Assembly (NCBI RefSeq): GCF_000264765.2 | Contig: NZ_CP006664.1 | Span: forward strand, 682,001-746,000 | DNA: 64,000 bases | Direction of reading: 5' to 3' | From: Edwardsiella anguillarum ET080813 | GTDB lineage: Bacteria > Pseudomonadota > Gammaproteobacteria > Enterobacterales > Enterobacteriaceae | Shown: positions 1-7,977 of the stretch, in pieces | Layout of the letters: each line of letters starts with the position of its first letter | How positions within the stretch are numbered: position 1 is the first letter of the stretch | Position numbers and translations under genes: made by a program | The notes under the pieces: generated by a model | The model's database searches: none | Told to the model about the DNA's origin: nothing | The model's input: only the letters and a program-made list of their open reading frames with translations

Positions 1-471
1 CTGGGAGAACGCTGCCACTGCGGCAACTTTGGCTGTCTGGAAACCGTGGCGGCCAATGCGGCTATCGAACAGCATACCCGTCGCCTGCTGGAGCAGGGCT
101 ACCCTAGCAGCCTGACGGCCGACGGCTGTACCATCAACGCCATTTGCCGGGCCGCCAACCGCGGCGATAGTTTAGCCGTCGAGGTGATTGAACGGGTCGG
201 GCGCAACCTGGGGCGCGCTATCGCTATCACCATCAACCTGTTCAATCCCCAGAAGATCGTCATCGCCGGCGAGATAACCGAAGCCGGCAAGATCCTATTG
301 CCGGCCATCGAGCGCTGCATTCAGACCCAGACGCTGAAAAACTTTCGCCACAACCTGCCGGTGGTCACCTCCGAGCTCGACCACCGCTCCGCCATCGGCG
401 CCTTCGCGCTGGTCAAGCGCGCCATGCTGAACGGCGCGCTGCTGCAGCGTCTGCTGGAGCATCACGACTGA
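1..471 (+). CDS. nagC: NagC, N-acetylglucosamine repressor (3' part only)
   Basis: ROK-family transcription factor that represses nag genes and responds to GlcNAc-6-phosphate. The frame is open from base 1, so the N-terminal helix-turn-helix half lies outside the window. The first visible codons give the ROK zinc motif CHCGNFGC, followed by the C-terminal sugar-binding half (INLFNPQKIVIAGEI) and a C-terminus like that of E. coli NagC (SELDHRSAIGAFALVKRAML). Internal ATG codons are not the start. nagD follows as in E. coli, but here an antisense alaX gene separates the two. The identification rests on remembered close similarity to E. coli NagC. Confidence 0.93.
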   Translation: MGERCHCGNFGCLETVAANAAIEQHTRRLLEQGYPSSLTADGCTINAICRAANRGDSLAVEVIERVGRNLGRAIAITINLFNPQKIVIAGEITEAGKILLPAIERCIQTQTLKNFRHNLPVVTSELDHRSAIGAFALVKRAMLNGALLQRLLEHHD

Positions 472-490
472 GAATCGCGCGGCGCGTCGG

Positions 491-1258
491 TTATACCAGG
501 GGCTGCAGCGCGATAGCGATCCGACTGCGCTCGCGGCCGCTGCTCTTTTTATGGAAAAAGATCGCCGCGTCGCTGACCTCGGACAGTGCCTGCACGTGGG
601 TGCCGCCGCAGGGGATCAGCGTCTCGCCATAGCGCCAATAGAAGAGGCTGTCCGTCTCCGGCGCCGGCTCTACCGCCAAGGGGTGCGCCTGCGCCAGCAT
701 ATCGCGGGTATGGGCCTGAATGGCGGAGAAGTCATCCTCGCTCAGCTTCTTATCCAGTGAGAACACCGCCCTCTGCGCATCGATGGTGCACCCCTTGACG
801 CCGACGCCGGCGCTGAAGTGGCGGTTAATGGCGGAGAACAGAAAGTGCGCCAGCGTATGGTGGCGCATGATGGCGTAGCGCCGCGGCCAGTCGATCTGCA
901 TGATAACGCGGTCGCCGGGCTGCAGATCCGCCGCGTGGGCCAGGCGGTGTACGATCCGCGTCTCCACGTCCACCAGCGGTACGTTGACCCCCTCGCGCTT
1001 GATATACAGCTTATGCCCCAGCCGGTGCTGCACATCGACCACCGGGCAAGGCGTTCCGCCCGCGGCGGAGCGGATCGACCCGACGTCGCAAACCTGTCCC
1101 CCCGACTCGGCGTAGAAGATGGTCCTGTCGAACACCGCCAGATCGTTTTCAAGGTACAGCAGCGTAGCTTCCAGGCGGGTCAGGTAGGGCTCCTGGTTAT
1201 ATACCCGCTGCGTCGCCGGCTGCGCATAGACGCGGTCACGGTCATAGTGAAATTCCAT
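491..1258 (-). CDS. AlaX-type alanyl-tRNA editing protein
   Basis: Free-standing editing domain related to the AlaRS second additional domain; family members hydrolyse Ser- or Gly-tRNA(Ala) in the cytosol. The protein has the typical N-terminal barrel region (FDRTIFYAESGGQ) and both zinc-site motifs: HxxxH in HHTLAHFL and CxxxH in CGGTHV. The ATG at 1258 is preferred because GAGGA lies 5 bases upstream. An in-frame ATG at 1270 would add four residues but has a cramped Shine-Dalgarno. The gene lies antisense between nagC and nagD, which are neighbours in E. coli, so it looks like an insertion into the nag block. It is a stand-alone form with no AlaRS catalytic core. Confidence 0.85.
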   Translation of the reverse strand: MEFHYDRDRVYAQPATQRVYNQEPYLTRLEATLLYLENDLAVFDRTIFYAESGGQVCDVGSIRSAAGGTPCPVVDVQHRLGHKLYIKREGVNVPLVDVETRIVHRLAHAADLQPGDRVIMQIDWPRRYAIMRHHTLAHFLFSAINRHFSAGVGVKGCTIDAQRAVFSLDKKLSEDDFSAIQAHTRDMLAQAHPLAVEPAPETDSLFYWRYGETLIPCGGTHVQALSEVSDAAIFFHKKSSGRERSRIAIALQPLV

Positions 1259-1434
1259 ATTCGTCCTCATTTATCCTGATCTGGGTATCCCCGCACGTAC
1301 GTCCCTCTGACTCTACCCCAGCGGACCGGCGACTGCACCCCCTGATTGCCGCCCCGGCCCGGCGTGAAGCGGGCGATAATACGCTCAGCCGTGGTATAGT
1401 CACTAACTGCATTATCAACGAGAAGCTCTCAGCT

Positions 1435-2187
1435 ATGACAATAAAAAGCGTTATTTGCGATATTGACGGCGTCCTGATGCACGACAATACGCCGGTTCCC
1501 GGCGCCCGTGAGTTTTTACAGCGGCTGCAGCAGCAGGAGATGCCGCTGGTGATCCTGACCAACTACCCCGCGCAGACCGGGCAGGATCTGGCCAACCGTT
1601 TTGCCTCCGCCGGCATCGACGTCCCTGAGCAGGTGTTCTATACCTCCGCCATGGCGACCGCCGACTTCCTCAAGCGACAGGAGGGCAAGAAAGCCTACGT
1701 CATCGGCGAGGGGGCGCTGATCCACGAGCTGTACAAGGCCGGCTTCACCATCACCGACATCAACCCGGACTTCGTGATCGTCGGCGAGACCCGCTCCTAT
1801 AACTGGGAGATGATCCACAAGGCGGCCTACTTCGTCGCCCACGGCGCGCGCTTTATCGCCACCAACCCCGACTCCCACGGCCGCGGCTTCTTTCCCGCCT
1901 GCGGCGCCCTGTGCGCGCCCATCGAGCTAATCGCCGGCCGCGCGCCGTTTTACGTCGGCAAACCCAGCCCGTGGATTATCCGCGCCGCGCTGAACAAGAT
2001 GCAGGCCCATTCGGAAAGCACCGTTATCATCGGCGATAACCTGAAAACCGATATTCTGGCCGGCTTCCAGGCAGGACTGGAGACCATTCTGGTGCTCTCC
2101 GGCGTCTCCACCCTGGAAGACGTGGACACCATGCCCTTCCGCCCCAGCTATATCTATCCGTCGGTGGCCGACATCGACATTCTGTAA
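1435..2187 (+). CDS. nagD: NagD, HAD-family nucleotide/sugar phosphatase
   Basis: Cytosolic HAD-superfamily (type IIA cap) phosphatase; E. coli NagD dephosphorylates nucleoside monophosphates such as UMP and GMP. At 250 residues it has the E. coli length. Motif I is near the N-terminus (DIDGVLMHD), followed by motif II (LTNYPAQTG), a cap with ATNPDSHGRG, a conserved Lys in YVGKPSPWI, and motif IV GDNLKTDILAG. In E. coli it ends the nagBACD operon; here it needs its own promoter because alaX lies in between in the opposite direction. A clear intrinsic terminator follows directly. Confidence 0.95.
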   Translation: MTIKSVICDIDGVLMHDNTPVPGAREFLQRLQQQEMPLVILTNYPAQTGQDLANRFASAGIDVPEQVFYTSAMATADFLKRQEGKKAYVIGEGALIHELYKAGFTITDINPDFVIVGETRSYNWEMIHKAAYFVAHGARFIATNPDSHGRGFFPACGALCAPIELIAGRAPFYVGKPSPWIIRAALNKMQAHSESTVIIGDNLKTDILAGFQAGLETILVLSGVSTLEDVDTMPFRPSYIYPSVADIDIL

Positions 2188-2198
2188 TCGCCCCCTGC

Positions 2199-2221
2199 GG
2201 CGGCCACGGCCGCCTTTTTTT
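2199..2221 (+). terminator. Intrinsic terminator of nagD
   Basis: A GC-only stem pairs 2199-2205 (GGCGGCC) with 2208-2214 (GGCCGCC). The innermost pair probably opens to give a 4-base loop. A run of seven T (2215-2221) follows, the classic rho-independent arrangement 12 bases after the nagD stop codon. Confidence 0.85.
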
Positions 2222-2408
2222 AGATATTCTTCAATAAAATCGCGTTTTTTTTGAAGTCTATCTAAAAATAAGCGCCAGCAAAAAACTTTTTTACCCCGCC
2301 AGAGCAAAATACTTGATTTTCATTCATCGGATGACGCATGTTGATGTCATCCGCCGCGCCGCAGGGCGCCGCGCCACCTGATACCGCCAATGCCGTAGGG
2401 GAAACGCT

Positions 2409-4070
2409 ATGTGTTCGATCTTTGGAGTGCTCGACCTGAAAACCGATCCGCAGGCGCTGCGCAAGACAGCGCTGGAGATGTCCCGACTGATGCGCCACCG
2501 CGGCCCGGACTGGTCCGGCATCTATGCCGGTGAACGCGCTATTCTGGCCCATGAGCGCCTGTCTATCGTCGACGTCAACACCGGCGCCCAGCCGCTGTAC
2601 AACGCACAGCGCACCCATGTTCTGGCGGTCAACGGTGAAATTTATAACCACCAGGCGCTGCGTGAACGCCTGGGCGATCGCTATGCGTTTCAGACCGGCT
2701 CCGACTGCGAGGTGATCCTGGCGCTGTACCAGGAGTATGGCCCGGACTTCCTCGACCAGCTGCGCGGCATGTTTGCCTTTATTCTGTATGACGCCGAGCG
2801 GGACGCCTATCTGATCGGCCGCGATCACCTGGGGATCATCCCGCTGTACATGGGGCACGATGAGCACGGCAACCTGTTTGTCGCCTCCGAGATGAAGGCG
2901 CTGGTGCCGGTATGCCGGACGCTGCGTGAATTCCCCGCCGGCAGCGCCCTGTGGAGCCGCGACGGCGAGATCCGCCGCTACTACCGGCGCGACTGGTTCG
3001 ACTATGCCGCCGTCGAACATAACCCCACCGACGCCGCCGCGCTGCGCTGCGCGCTGGAGGAGTCGGTCAGAAGCCACCTGATGTCCGACGTGCCCTACGG
3101 GGTTCTGCTCTCCGGCGGGCTGGATTCGTCCATTATCTCCGCCATCACCAAGAAGTTTGCCGCCCGCCGCGTCGAAGATGACGAGCGCAGCGCCGCCTGG
3201 TGGCCACAGCTGCACTCCTTTGCCGTCGGCCTGCCGGGGGCGCCGGATCTGAAGGCCGCCCAAGAGGTCGCCGACCACCTCGGCACGGTGCACCATGAGA
3301 TCCACTTCACCGTCCAAGAGGGTATGGACGCCATCCGCGACGTGATTTACCACATCGAAACCTACGACGTCACCACCATCCGCGCCTCGACGCCGATGTA
3401 CCTGATGGCCCGTAAAATTAAAGCGATGGGGATCAAAATGGTGCTCTCCGGCGAAGGCGCCGACGAGGTGTTCGGCGGCTACCTCTATTTCCATAAGGCT
3501 CCCAACGCCAAAGAGTTCCACGACGAGACGGTGCGCAAGCTGCTGGCGCTGCATATGTATGACTGCGCACGCGCCAACAAGGCGATGGCCGCCTGGGGCG
3601 TCGAGGCGCGGGTTCCGTTCCTCGACAAGGCGTTTTTAGACGTGGCCATGCGCCTCAACCCGCGCGACAAGATGTGCGGCGACGGACGCATCGAAAAGCA
3701 GCTGCTGCGCGAATGCTTCGAGTCCTACCTGCCGGCCAGCGTCGCCTGGCGCCAGAAGGAGCAGTTCTCCGACGGCGTCGGCTACAGCTGGATAGACTCG
3801 CTGAAAGCGGCCGCCGCCGTCCAGGTCAGCGACCAGGCGCTGGCCAACGCCCGCTTCCGCTTTCCCCACAACACGCCGACCAGCAAGGAGGCCTACCTGT
3901 ACCGCGATATCTTTGAGCAGCTGTTCCCGCTGCCGAGCGCCGCGGAGTGCGTGCCCGGTGGCCCCTCCGTCGCGTGCTCCTCCGCCAAGGCCATCGAGTG
4001 GGACGCGTCCCTGCGTAAAATGGACGACCCCTCCGGACGCGCCGTCGGCGTACACCAGTCCGCCTATTAA
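2409..4070 (+). CDS. asnB: AsnB, glutamine-hydrolysing asparagine synthetase B
   Basis: Makes asparagine from aspartate, ATP and glutamine. The N-terminal glutaminase domain begins with the catalytic Cys2 (MCSIFG) and carries RHRGPD and the NGEIYNH segment. The C-terminal synthetase domain has the PP-loop SGGLDSS near residue 235 and SGEGADEVFGGY. Length is 553 residues against 554 in E. coli. It sits between nagD and the metT-type tRNA operon exactly as in E. coli. The 221-base upstream region is AT-rich and should hold its promoter; I could not define boxes with confidence. Confidence 0.97.
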   Translation: MCSIFGVLDLKTDPQALRKTALEMSRLMRHRGPDWSGIYAGERAILAHERLSIVDVNTGAQPLYNAQRTHVLAVNGEIYNHQALRERLGDRYAFQTGSDCEVILALYQEYGPDFLDQLRGMFAFILYDAERDAYLIGRDHLGIIPLYMGHDEHGNLFVASEMKALVPVCRTLREFPAGSALWSRDGEIRRYYRRDWFDYAAVEHNPTDAAALRCALEESVRSHLMSDVPYGVLLSGGLDSSIISAITKKFAARRVEDDERSAAWWPQLHSFAVGLPGAPDLKAAQEVADHLGTVHHEIHFTVQEGMDAIRDVIYHIETYDVTTIRASTPMYLMARKIKAMGIKMVLSGEGADEVFGGYLYFHKAPNAKEFHDETVRKLLALHMYDCARANKAMAAWGVEARVPFLDKAFLDVAMRLNPRDKMCGDGRIEKQLLRECFESYLPASVAWRQKEQFSDGVGYSWIDSLKAAAAVQVSDQALANARFRFPHNTPTSKEAYLYRDIFEQLFPLPSAAECVPGGPSVACSSAKAIEWDASLRKMDDPSGRAVGVHQSAY

Positions 4071-4232
4071 CCTCCCGCGGCAGCGCCCTCTTCCCTAGCG
4101 GGCGCGCCGCACCGACTCCCCCTGTCAGGCCGGCGTTAGCCTACTTTTCACCGACTTTTGCTGCTTTTCACGCCGACCTGTATAATCAATCGGCAAACGT
4201 GCGCGACGATGGCGTTTCTGCTAAAAAAGGGG

Positions 4233-4261
4233 TTGACGCTTCCCCCCCATATCCGCATAAT
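4233..4261 (+). promoter_or_regulatory. Promoter of the seven-gene tRNA operon
   Basis: TTGACG at 4233-4238 and CATAAT at 4256-4261 are separated by exactly 17 bases. The discriminator just downstream is GC-rich (GCGCCCCGC), as at stringently controlled stable-RNA promoters. The first tRNA starts 40 bases after the -10 box. The boxes are read directly; stringent control is inferred. Confidence 0.8.
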
Positions 4262-4300
4262 GCGCCCCGCAACGCCGATGAAGGCTAGCGAATAAAGAAC

Positions 4301-4377
4301 GGCTACGTAGCTCAGTTGGTTAGAGCACATCACTCATAATGATGGGGTCACAGGTTCGAATCCCGTCGTAGCCACCA
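4301..4377 (+). tRNA. metT: tRNA-Met (CAT, elongator)
   Basis: 77-nt cloverleaf with CCA encoded. The acceptor stem GGCTACG pairs with CGTAGCC, the anticodon loop CTCATAA reads CAT, and the T arm has GGTTCGAATCC. It lacks the initiator C1:A72 mismatch (G1 here), so it is an elongator. It is the first gene of an operon ordered like E. coli metT-leuW-glnU-glnW-metU-glnV-glnX. Confidence 0.97.
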
Positions 4378-4396
4378 CTCTTTATTACGCAAGTGG

Positions 4397-4481
4397 GCGG
4401 GAGTGGCGAAATTGGTAGACGCACCAGATTTAGGTTCTGGCGCCGCAAGGTGTACGAGTTCAAGTCTCGTCTCCCGCACCA
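4397..4481 (+). tRNA. leuW: tRNA-Leu (TAG)
   Basis: 85-nt class II tRNA. The acceptor GCGGGAG pairs with CTCCCGC, the anticodon stem CCAGA/TCTGG encloses TTTAGGT (anticodon TAG), and a long variable arm precedes the T arm. CCA is encoded. Second gene of the operon, 19 bases after tRNA-Met. Confidence 0.97.
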
Positions 4482-4503
4482 TTTCAACCCGGCTTGTGTC
4501 GGA

Positions 4504-4578
4504 TGGGGTATCGCCAAGCGGTAAGGCAGCGGGTTTTGATCCCGCCATCCCCAGGTTCGAATCCTGGTACCCCAGCCA
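4504..4578 (+). tRNA. glnU: tRNA-Gln (TTG), copy 1
   Basis: 75-nt tRNA with acceptor TGGGGTA/TACCCCA and CCA encoded. The anticodon stem GCGGG/CCCGC encloses TTTTGAT, giving anticodon TTG. It begins with the U1:A72 pair typical of enterobacterial tRNA-Gln. Confidence 0.97.
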
Positions 4579-4616
4579 TATTTTCTGTCTCGATGGAGAC
4601 TGGATACAGTCCCTGA

Positions 4617-4691
4617 TGGGGTATCGCCAAGCGGTAAGGCAGCGGGTTTTGATCCCGCCATCCCCAGGTTCGAATCCTGGTACCCCAGCCA
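4617..4691 (+). tRNA. glnW: tRNA-Gln (TTG), copy 2
   Basis: Base-for-base repeat of the preceding tRNA-Gln(TTG) over its 75 nt, with the same TTTTGAT anticodon loop. The 38-base spacer differs, so this is an old tandem duplicate as in E. coli glnU/glnW. Confidence 0.97.
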
Positions 4692-4747
4692 CAGAAAATA
4701 ATGATTGAAATTCAATAAGTTGTATGATTTACTAGTAACACATTGAT

Positions 4748-4824
4748 GGCTACGTAGCTCAGTTGGTTAGAGCACATCACTCATAATGATGGGGTCACAG
4801 GTTCGAATCCCGTCGTAGCCACCA
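4748..4824 (+). tRNA. metU: tRNA-Met (CAT), copy 2
   Basis: Identical over 77 nt to the tRNA-Met at 4301. It lies 56 bases after the second tRNA-Gln and is the fifth gene of the operon, equivalent to E. coli metU. Confidence 0.97.
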
Positions 4825-4828
4825 CTTT

Positions 4829-4903
4829 TGGGGTATCGCCAAGCGGTAAGGCAGCGGATTCTGATTCCGCCATCCCGAGGTTCGAATCCTCGTACCCCAG
4901 CCA
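4829..4903 (+). tRNA. glnV: tRNA-Gln (CTG), copy 1
   Basis: 75-nt tRNA-Gln. The anticodon stem GCGGA/TCCGC encloses TTCTGAT, anticodon CTG. Only 4 bases separate it from the preceding tRNA-Met, so processing must trim a very short spacer. CCA is encoded. Confidence 0.97.
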
Positions 4904-4957
4904 AATTTATTCGGTTCGCCACGGCGGGCCGCGCATCGAAAGGTGCCACCCAACAAT

Positions 4958-5032
4958 TGGGGTATCGCCAAGCGGTAAGGCAGCGGATTCTGATTCCGCC
5001 ATCCCGAGGTTCGAATCCTCGTACCCCAGCCA
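4958..5032 (+). tRNA. glnX: tRNA-Gln (CTG), copy 2
   Basis: Repeat of the preceding tRNA-Gln(CTG) with the same TTCTGAT loop and encoded CCA. Last gene of the operon; the intrinsic terminator starts 8 bases downstream. Confidence 0.97.
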
Positions 5033-5040
5033 ATAAGAGA

Positions 5041-5066
5041 GCTCACCTTCGGGTGGGCTTTTTTTT
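5041..5066 (+). terminator. Terminator of the tRNA operon
   Basis: GCTCACC (5041-5047) pairs with GGTGGGC (5052-5058) around a TTCG tetraloop, with one G-T wobble. Eight T (5059-5066) follow. A strong rho-independent terminator directly after the last tRNA. Confidence 0.92.
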
Positions 5067-5127
5067 GCCTGCCGTTTGCCCGCGCCTTTGGCGGCGCGCC
5101 ACACGACGCACCGCCCGCCGCCATCGA

Positions 5128-6303
5128 CTACAGCCCGATAGCGTAGCGCAGCGCGCGTGCCTTGAGCCCACCGGCGCGATCCGCCGCCATCAGCCCCAGA
5201 TTGCGCAGCAGCATCAGCGGCGGCAAGCGGTTGCTGAAGGCGCCGTAAAAGAGATCCATCCCGCTCTGCATCAGCAGGTTATCGCCCAGGCGACGGCGCT
5301 GATAGCGCTGCAGCACCGCCTGCGTCTGCCACGCCTCACCGCGCGCCGCGGCCGCCGGCACCACCTCCAGCAGCGCCGACACGTCGCGGTAGCCCAGATT
5401 CACCCCCTGCCCGGCGAGCGGGTTAATGGTGTGCGCCGCATCGCCCAGCAGCAGCAGTCCCTGGTCCACGTAGCGCTGCGCGTGGCGCCGAATCAGCGGA
5501 AACGCCGCCGCGGCCACCGCCTGCACCGGCCCCAGTCGGGCGGGAAACGAACGCAGGATCGCCTCATTCAGCTGCGCCAGCGGCATCGCCAACAGCTGAC
5601 GGATACGCGACGGGCTGTCATACCACACCAGCGAACCCCAGCCGGGCCACAGGGGCAAAAACGCCCGCGGACCATCCGGGGTAAACTGCTGCCAGGTGAC
5701 ATCCTGCGGCACCGGCGGCGTCTTCACGCTGATCAGCATGCAGTCGTGGCGGTACTGCCAGCCGTGAACGCCGATGCCGGCCTGGCTGCGCACCCGGGAC
5801 TCGGCGCCATCCGCCGCGATGACCAATCCGGCATAGAGCCTTTCGCCGTTATCCAGCGCCAGCTGCCACCCCTGCCCGGCGCGCTGTAACTGCTGCAGCG
5901 CCGCCCCGGTATACAGCGTGACGTCCTCGTGGGCCTCCAGCGCCTGCCACAGTGCGCGCTGCAGTACCCGGTTCTCCAGCATGAAGCCCAGACACGGCAG
6001 ACCGAGCGTCTCGGCACGAAACGAGACCGTTGACGACGCCCACTCCCAGGTCTCCAGCCCGCGGTAGGGCACCGCGCGCATCGCCTGCACCGCTGACCAC
6101 ACCCCGAGCTGCTCCAGCAGGCGCACGCTGGCCATGCTGACGGCGGAGATGCGCAGATCGGGATCGCTGTCTGGGACAAACGGCGGCGGCGGGCTGTTCT
6201 CCAGCACCGTCACCCGCAGGCCGGCCTGCGCCAGTCCCAGGGCCGCCGCGGTGCCCACCATCCCACCGCCGACCACCACAATACCGCCCGCGTCCTGAAC
6301 CAT
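5128..6303 (-). CDS. ubiF: UbiF, ubiquinone-biosynthesis FAD monooxygenase
   Basis: Flavoprotein hydroxylase of aerobic ubiquinone synthesis (2-octaprenyl-3-methyl-6-methoxy-benzoquinol hydroxylation). It has the N-terminal Rossmann FAD motif VVGGGMVGTAAALGLAQ, the DG motif VIAADGAESRVR and the second FAD motif LLGDAAHTINPLAGQGVNLGYRD. Starting at the ATG at 6303 gives 391 residues, the E. coli length, and GGGGGAG lies 7 bases upstream. An in-frame ATG at 6384 would add 27 unlike residues and is rejected. It diverges from miaB, as in E. coli. Confidence 0.95.
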   Translation of the reverse strand: MVQDAGGIVVVGGGMVGTAAALGLAQAGLRVTVLENSPPPPFVPDSDPDLRISAVSMASVRLLEQLGVWSAVQAMRAVPYRGLETWEWASSTVSFRAETLGLPCLGFMLENRVLQRALWQALEAHEDVTLYTGAALQQLQRAGQGWQLALDNGERLYAGLVIAADGAESRVRSQAGIGVHGWQYRHDCMLISVKTPPVPQDVTWQQFTPDGPRAFLPLWPGWGSLVWYDSPSRIRQLLAMPLAQLNEAILRSFPARLGPVQAVAAAAFPLIRRHAQRYVDQGLLLLGDAAHTINPLAGQGVNLGYRDVSALLEVVPAAAARGEAWQTQAVLQRYQRRRLGDNLLMQSGMDLFYGAFSNRLPPLMLLRNLGLMAADRAGGLKARALRYAIGL

Positions 6304-6501
6304 CGCCTCTCCCCCTGTCACCGCACATTTTGCGCTAGTGTAGCGGATTTCAGCCCCCTTGCCCCCCGCTATCTGACTGGTCACGACAGCGCCAAGCGAT
6401 TACAATAGCCGCCCTGCCGCGGACGCAACGGTCACCGCCGGCACGGCGCCTGAGGGCGCCTGCGCGTCCCTGATCCACCTGCACTGAGCAATGGCAAGTC
6501 G

Positions 6502-7926
6502 ATGACAAAAAAACTGCATATTAAAACCTGGGGCTGTCAGATGAATGAGTATGACTCATCCAAGATAGCCGATCTGCTGGGCAGCACGCATGGCCTTGAG
6601 CTGACGGATAATGCCGAGGACGCCGATGTCCTGCTGCTGAATACCTGTTCGATCCGTGAAAAGGCGCAGGAAAAAGTGTTCCATCAGCTTGGCCGCTGGA
6701 AGATGCTCAAAGAGGCCAAGCCGGATCTGATCATCGGCGTCGGCGGCTGCGTCGCCTCCCAGGAGGGTGAGCATATCCGCGAGCGCGCCAGCTTTGTCGA
6801 CATCATCTTTGGCCCGCAGACGCTGCACCGCCTGCCGGAGATGATCGACAGCGCGCGCAGCAGCCACGGCCCGGTGGTTGACGTCAGCTTCCCGGAGATC
6901 GAAAAGTTCGACCGCCTGCCGGAGCCGCGCGCCGACGGCGCCACCGCCTTTGTCTCCATCATGGAAGGCTGCAACAAATACTGTACCTACTGCGTGGTAC
7001 CCTATACCCGCGGGGCCGAGGTCAGCCGCCCGTGCGACGACGTGCTGTTTGAAATCGCCCAGCTGGCCGCCCAGGGCGTACGCGAGGTCAACCTGCTGGG
7101 GCAGAACGTCAACGCCTACCGCGGCGCCACCTTCGACGGCGGCATCTGCTCCTTTGCCGAGCTGCTGCGCCTGGTGGCCGCCATTGACGGCATCGACCGT
7201 CTCCGCTTCACCACCAGCCATCCAATAGAGTTCAGCGACGACATCATCGCCGTGTATGAGGACACCCCAGAGCTGGTCAGCTTCCTGCACCTGCCGGTGC
7301 AGAGCGGATCCGACCGCATCCTCAACCTGATGAAGCGCACCCATACCGCGCTGGAGTACAAGGCGATCATCCGTAAGCTGCGCAGGGCGCGCCCGGATAT
7401 TCAGATCAGCTCCGACTTTATCGTCGGCTTCCCCGGCGAGACCCAGCAGGACTTCGAACAGACCATGCAGCTGATCGCCGAGGTGGACTTCGACATGAGC
7501 TACAGCTTTATCTTCTCCGCCCGCCCGGGCACCCCGGCCGCCGACATGGTGGACGACGTGGCGGAAGAGGAGAAAAAGCAGCGCCTGTACATTCTGCAGG
7601 AGCGTATCAGCCAACAGGCGATGCGCTACAGCCGCCGGATGCAGGGTACTGTGCAGCGCATCCTGGTCGAGGGCACCTCGCGCAAGAACGTGATGGAGCT
7701 GTCCGGCCGCACCGAAAACAACCGGGTGGTCAACTTTGCCGGTCAACCGGAGATGATCGGGCGCTTCGTCGACGTTGAGATCACCGAGGTGCTGCCCAAT
7801 TCCCTGCGCGGCGTCGTGGTTCGCAGTGAAGAGGAGATGGGGCTGCGCATCAGCGAGTCGCCGCAGTCGGTGATCGCCCGCACCCGCAAAGAGGATGCTC
7901 TGGGCGTCGGCAGCTACCAGCCGTAA
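6502..7926 (+). CDS. miaB: MiaB, tRNA methylthiotransferase
   Basis: Radical-SAM enzyme that converts i6A37 to ms2i6A37 in tRNAs reading UNN codons. The MTTase domain cysteines are at residues 12, 49 and 83. The radical-SAM CxxxCxxC motif begins at about residue 157 (CNKYCTYC), and a TRAM domain fills the C-terminus. Length 474 equals E. coli. It precedes phoL-ybeY-corC-lnt as in E. coli, but here an abgT-like gene intervenes. A terminator follows the stop codon. Confidence 0.97.
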   Translation: MTKKLHIKTWGCQMNEYDSSKIADLLGSTHGLELTDNAEDADVLLLNTCSIREKAQEKVFHQLGRWKMLKEAKPDLIIGVGGCVASQEGEHIRERASFVDIIFGPQTLHRLPEMIDSARSSHGPVVDVSFPEIEKFDRLPEPRADGATAFVSIMEGCNKYCTYCVVPYTRGAEVSRPCDDVLFEIAQLAAQGVREVNLLGQNVNAYRGATFDGGICSFAELLRLVAAIDGIDRLRFTTSHPIEFSDDIIAVYEDTPELVSFLHLPVQSGSDRILNLMKRTHTALEYKAIIRKLRRARPDIQISSDFIVGFPGETQQDFEQTMQLIAEVDFDMSYSFIFSARPGTPAADMVDDVAEEEKKQRLYILQERISQQAMRYSRRMQGTVQRILVEGTSRKNVMELSGRTENNRVVNFAGQPEMIGRFVDVEITEVLPNSLRGVVVRSEEEMGLRISESPQSVIARTRKEDALGVGSYQP

Positions 7927-7941
7927 GCCGCCCGCGTCACG

Positions 7942-7970
7942 ACGCCCGGTCCAGGCCGGGCGTTTTATTT
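7942..7970 (+). terminator. Terminator between miaB and the abgT-like gene
   Basis: ACGCCCGG (7942-7949) pairs with CCGGGCGT (7956-7963), followed by TTTATTT. It closes miaB just before the convergent abgT-like gene ends at 7978. Confidence 0.8.
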
Positions 7971-7977
7971 GATGCGC

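Noticed and set aside
4320-5124. Long minus-strand reading frames across the tRNA genes, with repeated LGYQDSNLGMAGSKPAALPL-like units
   Set aside because: They are antisense tRNA sequence repeated by the duplicated tRNA genes; no ribosome sites and no homology.
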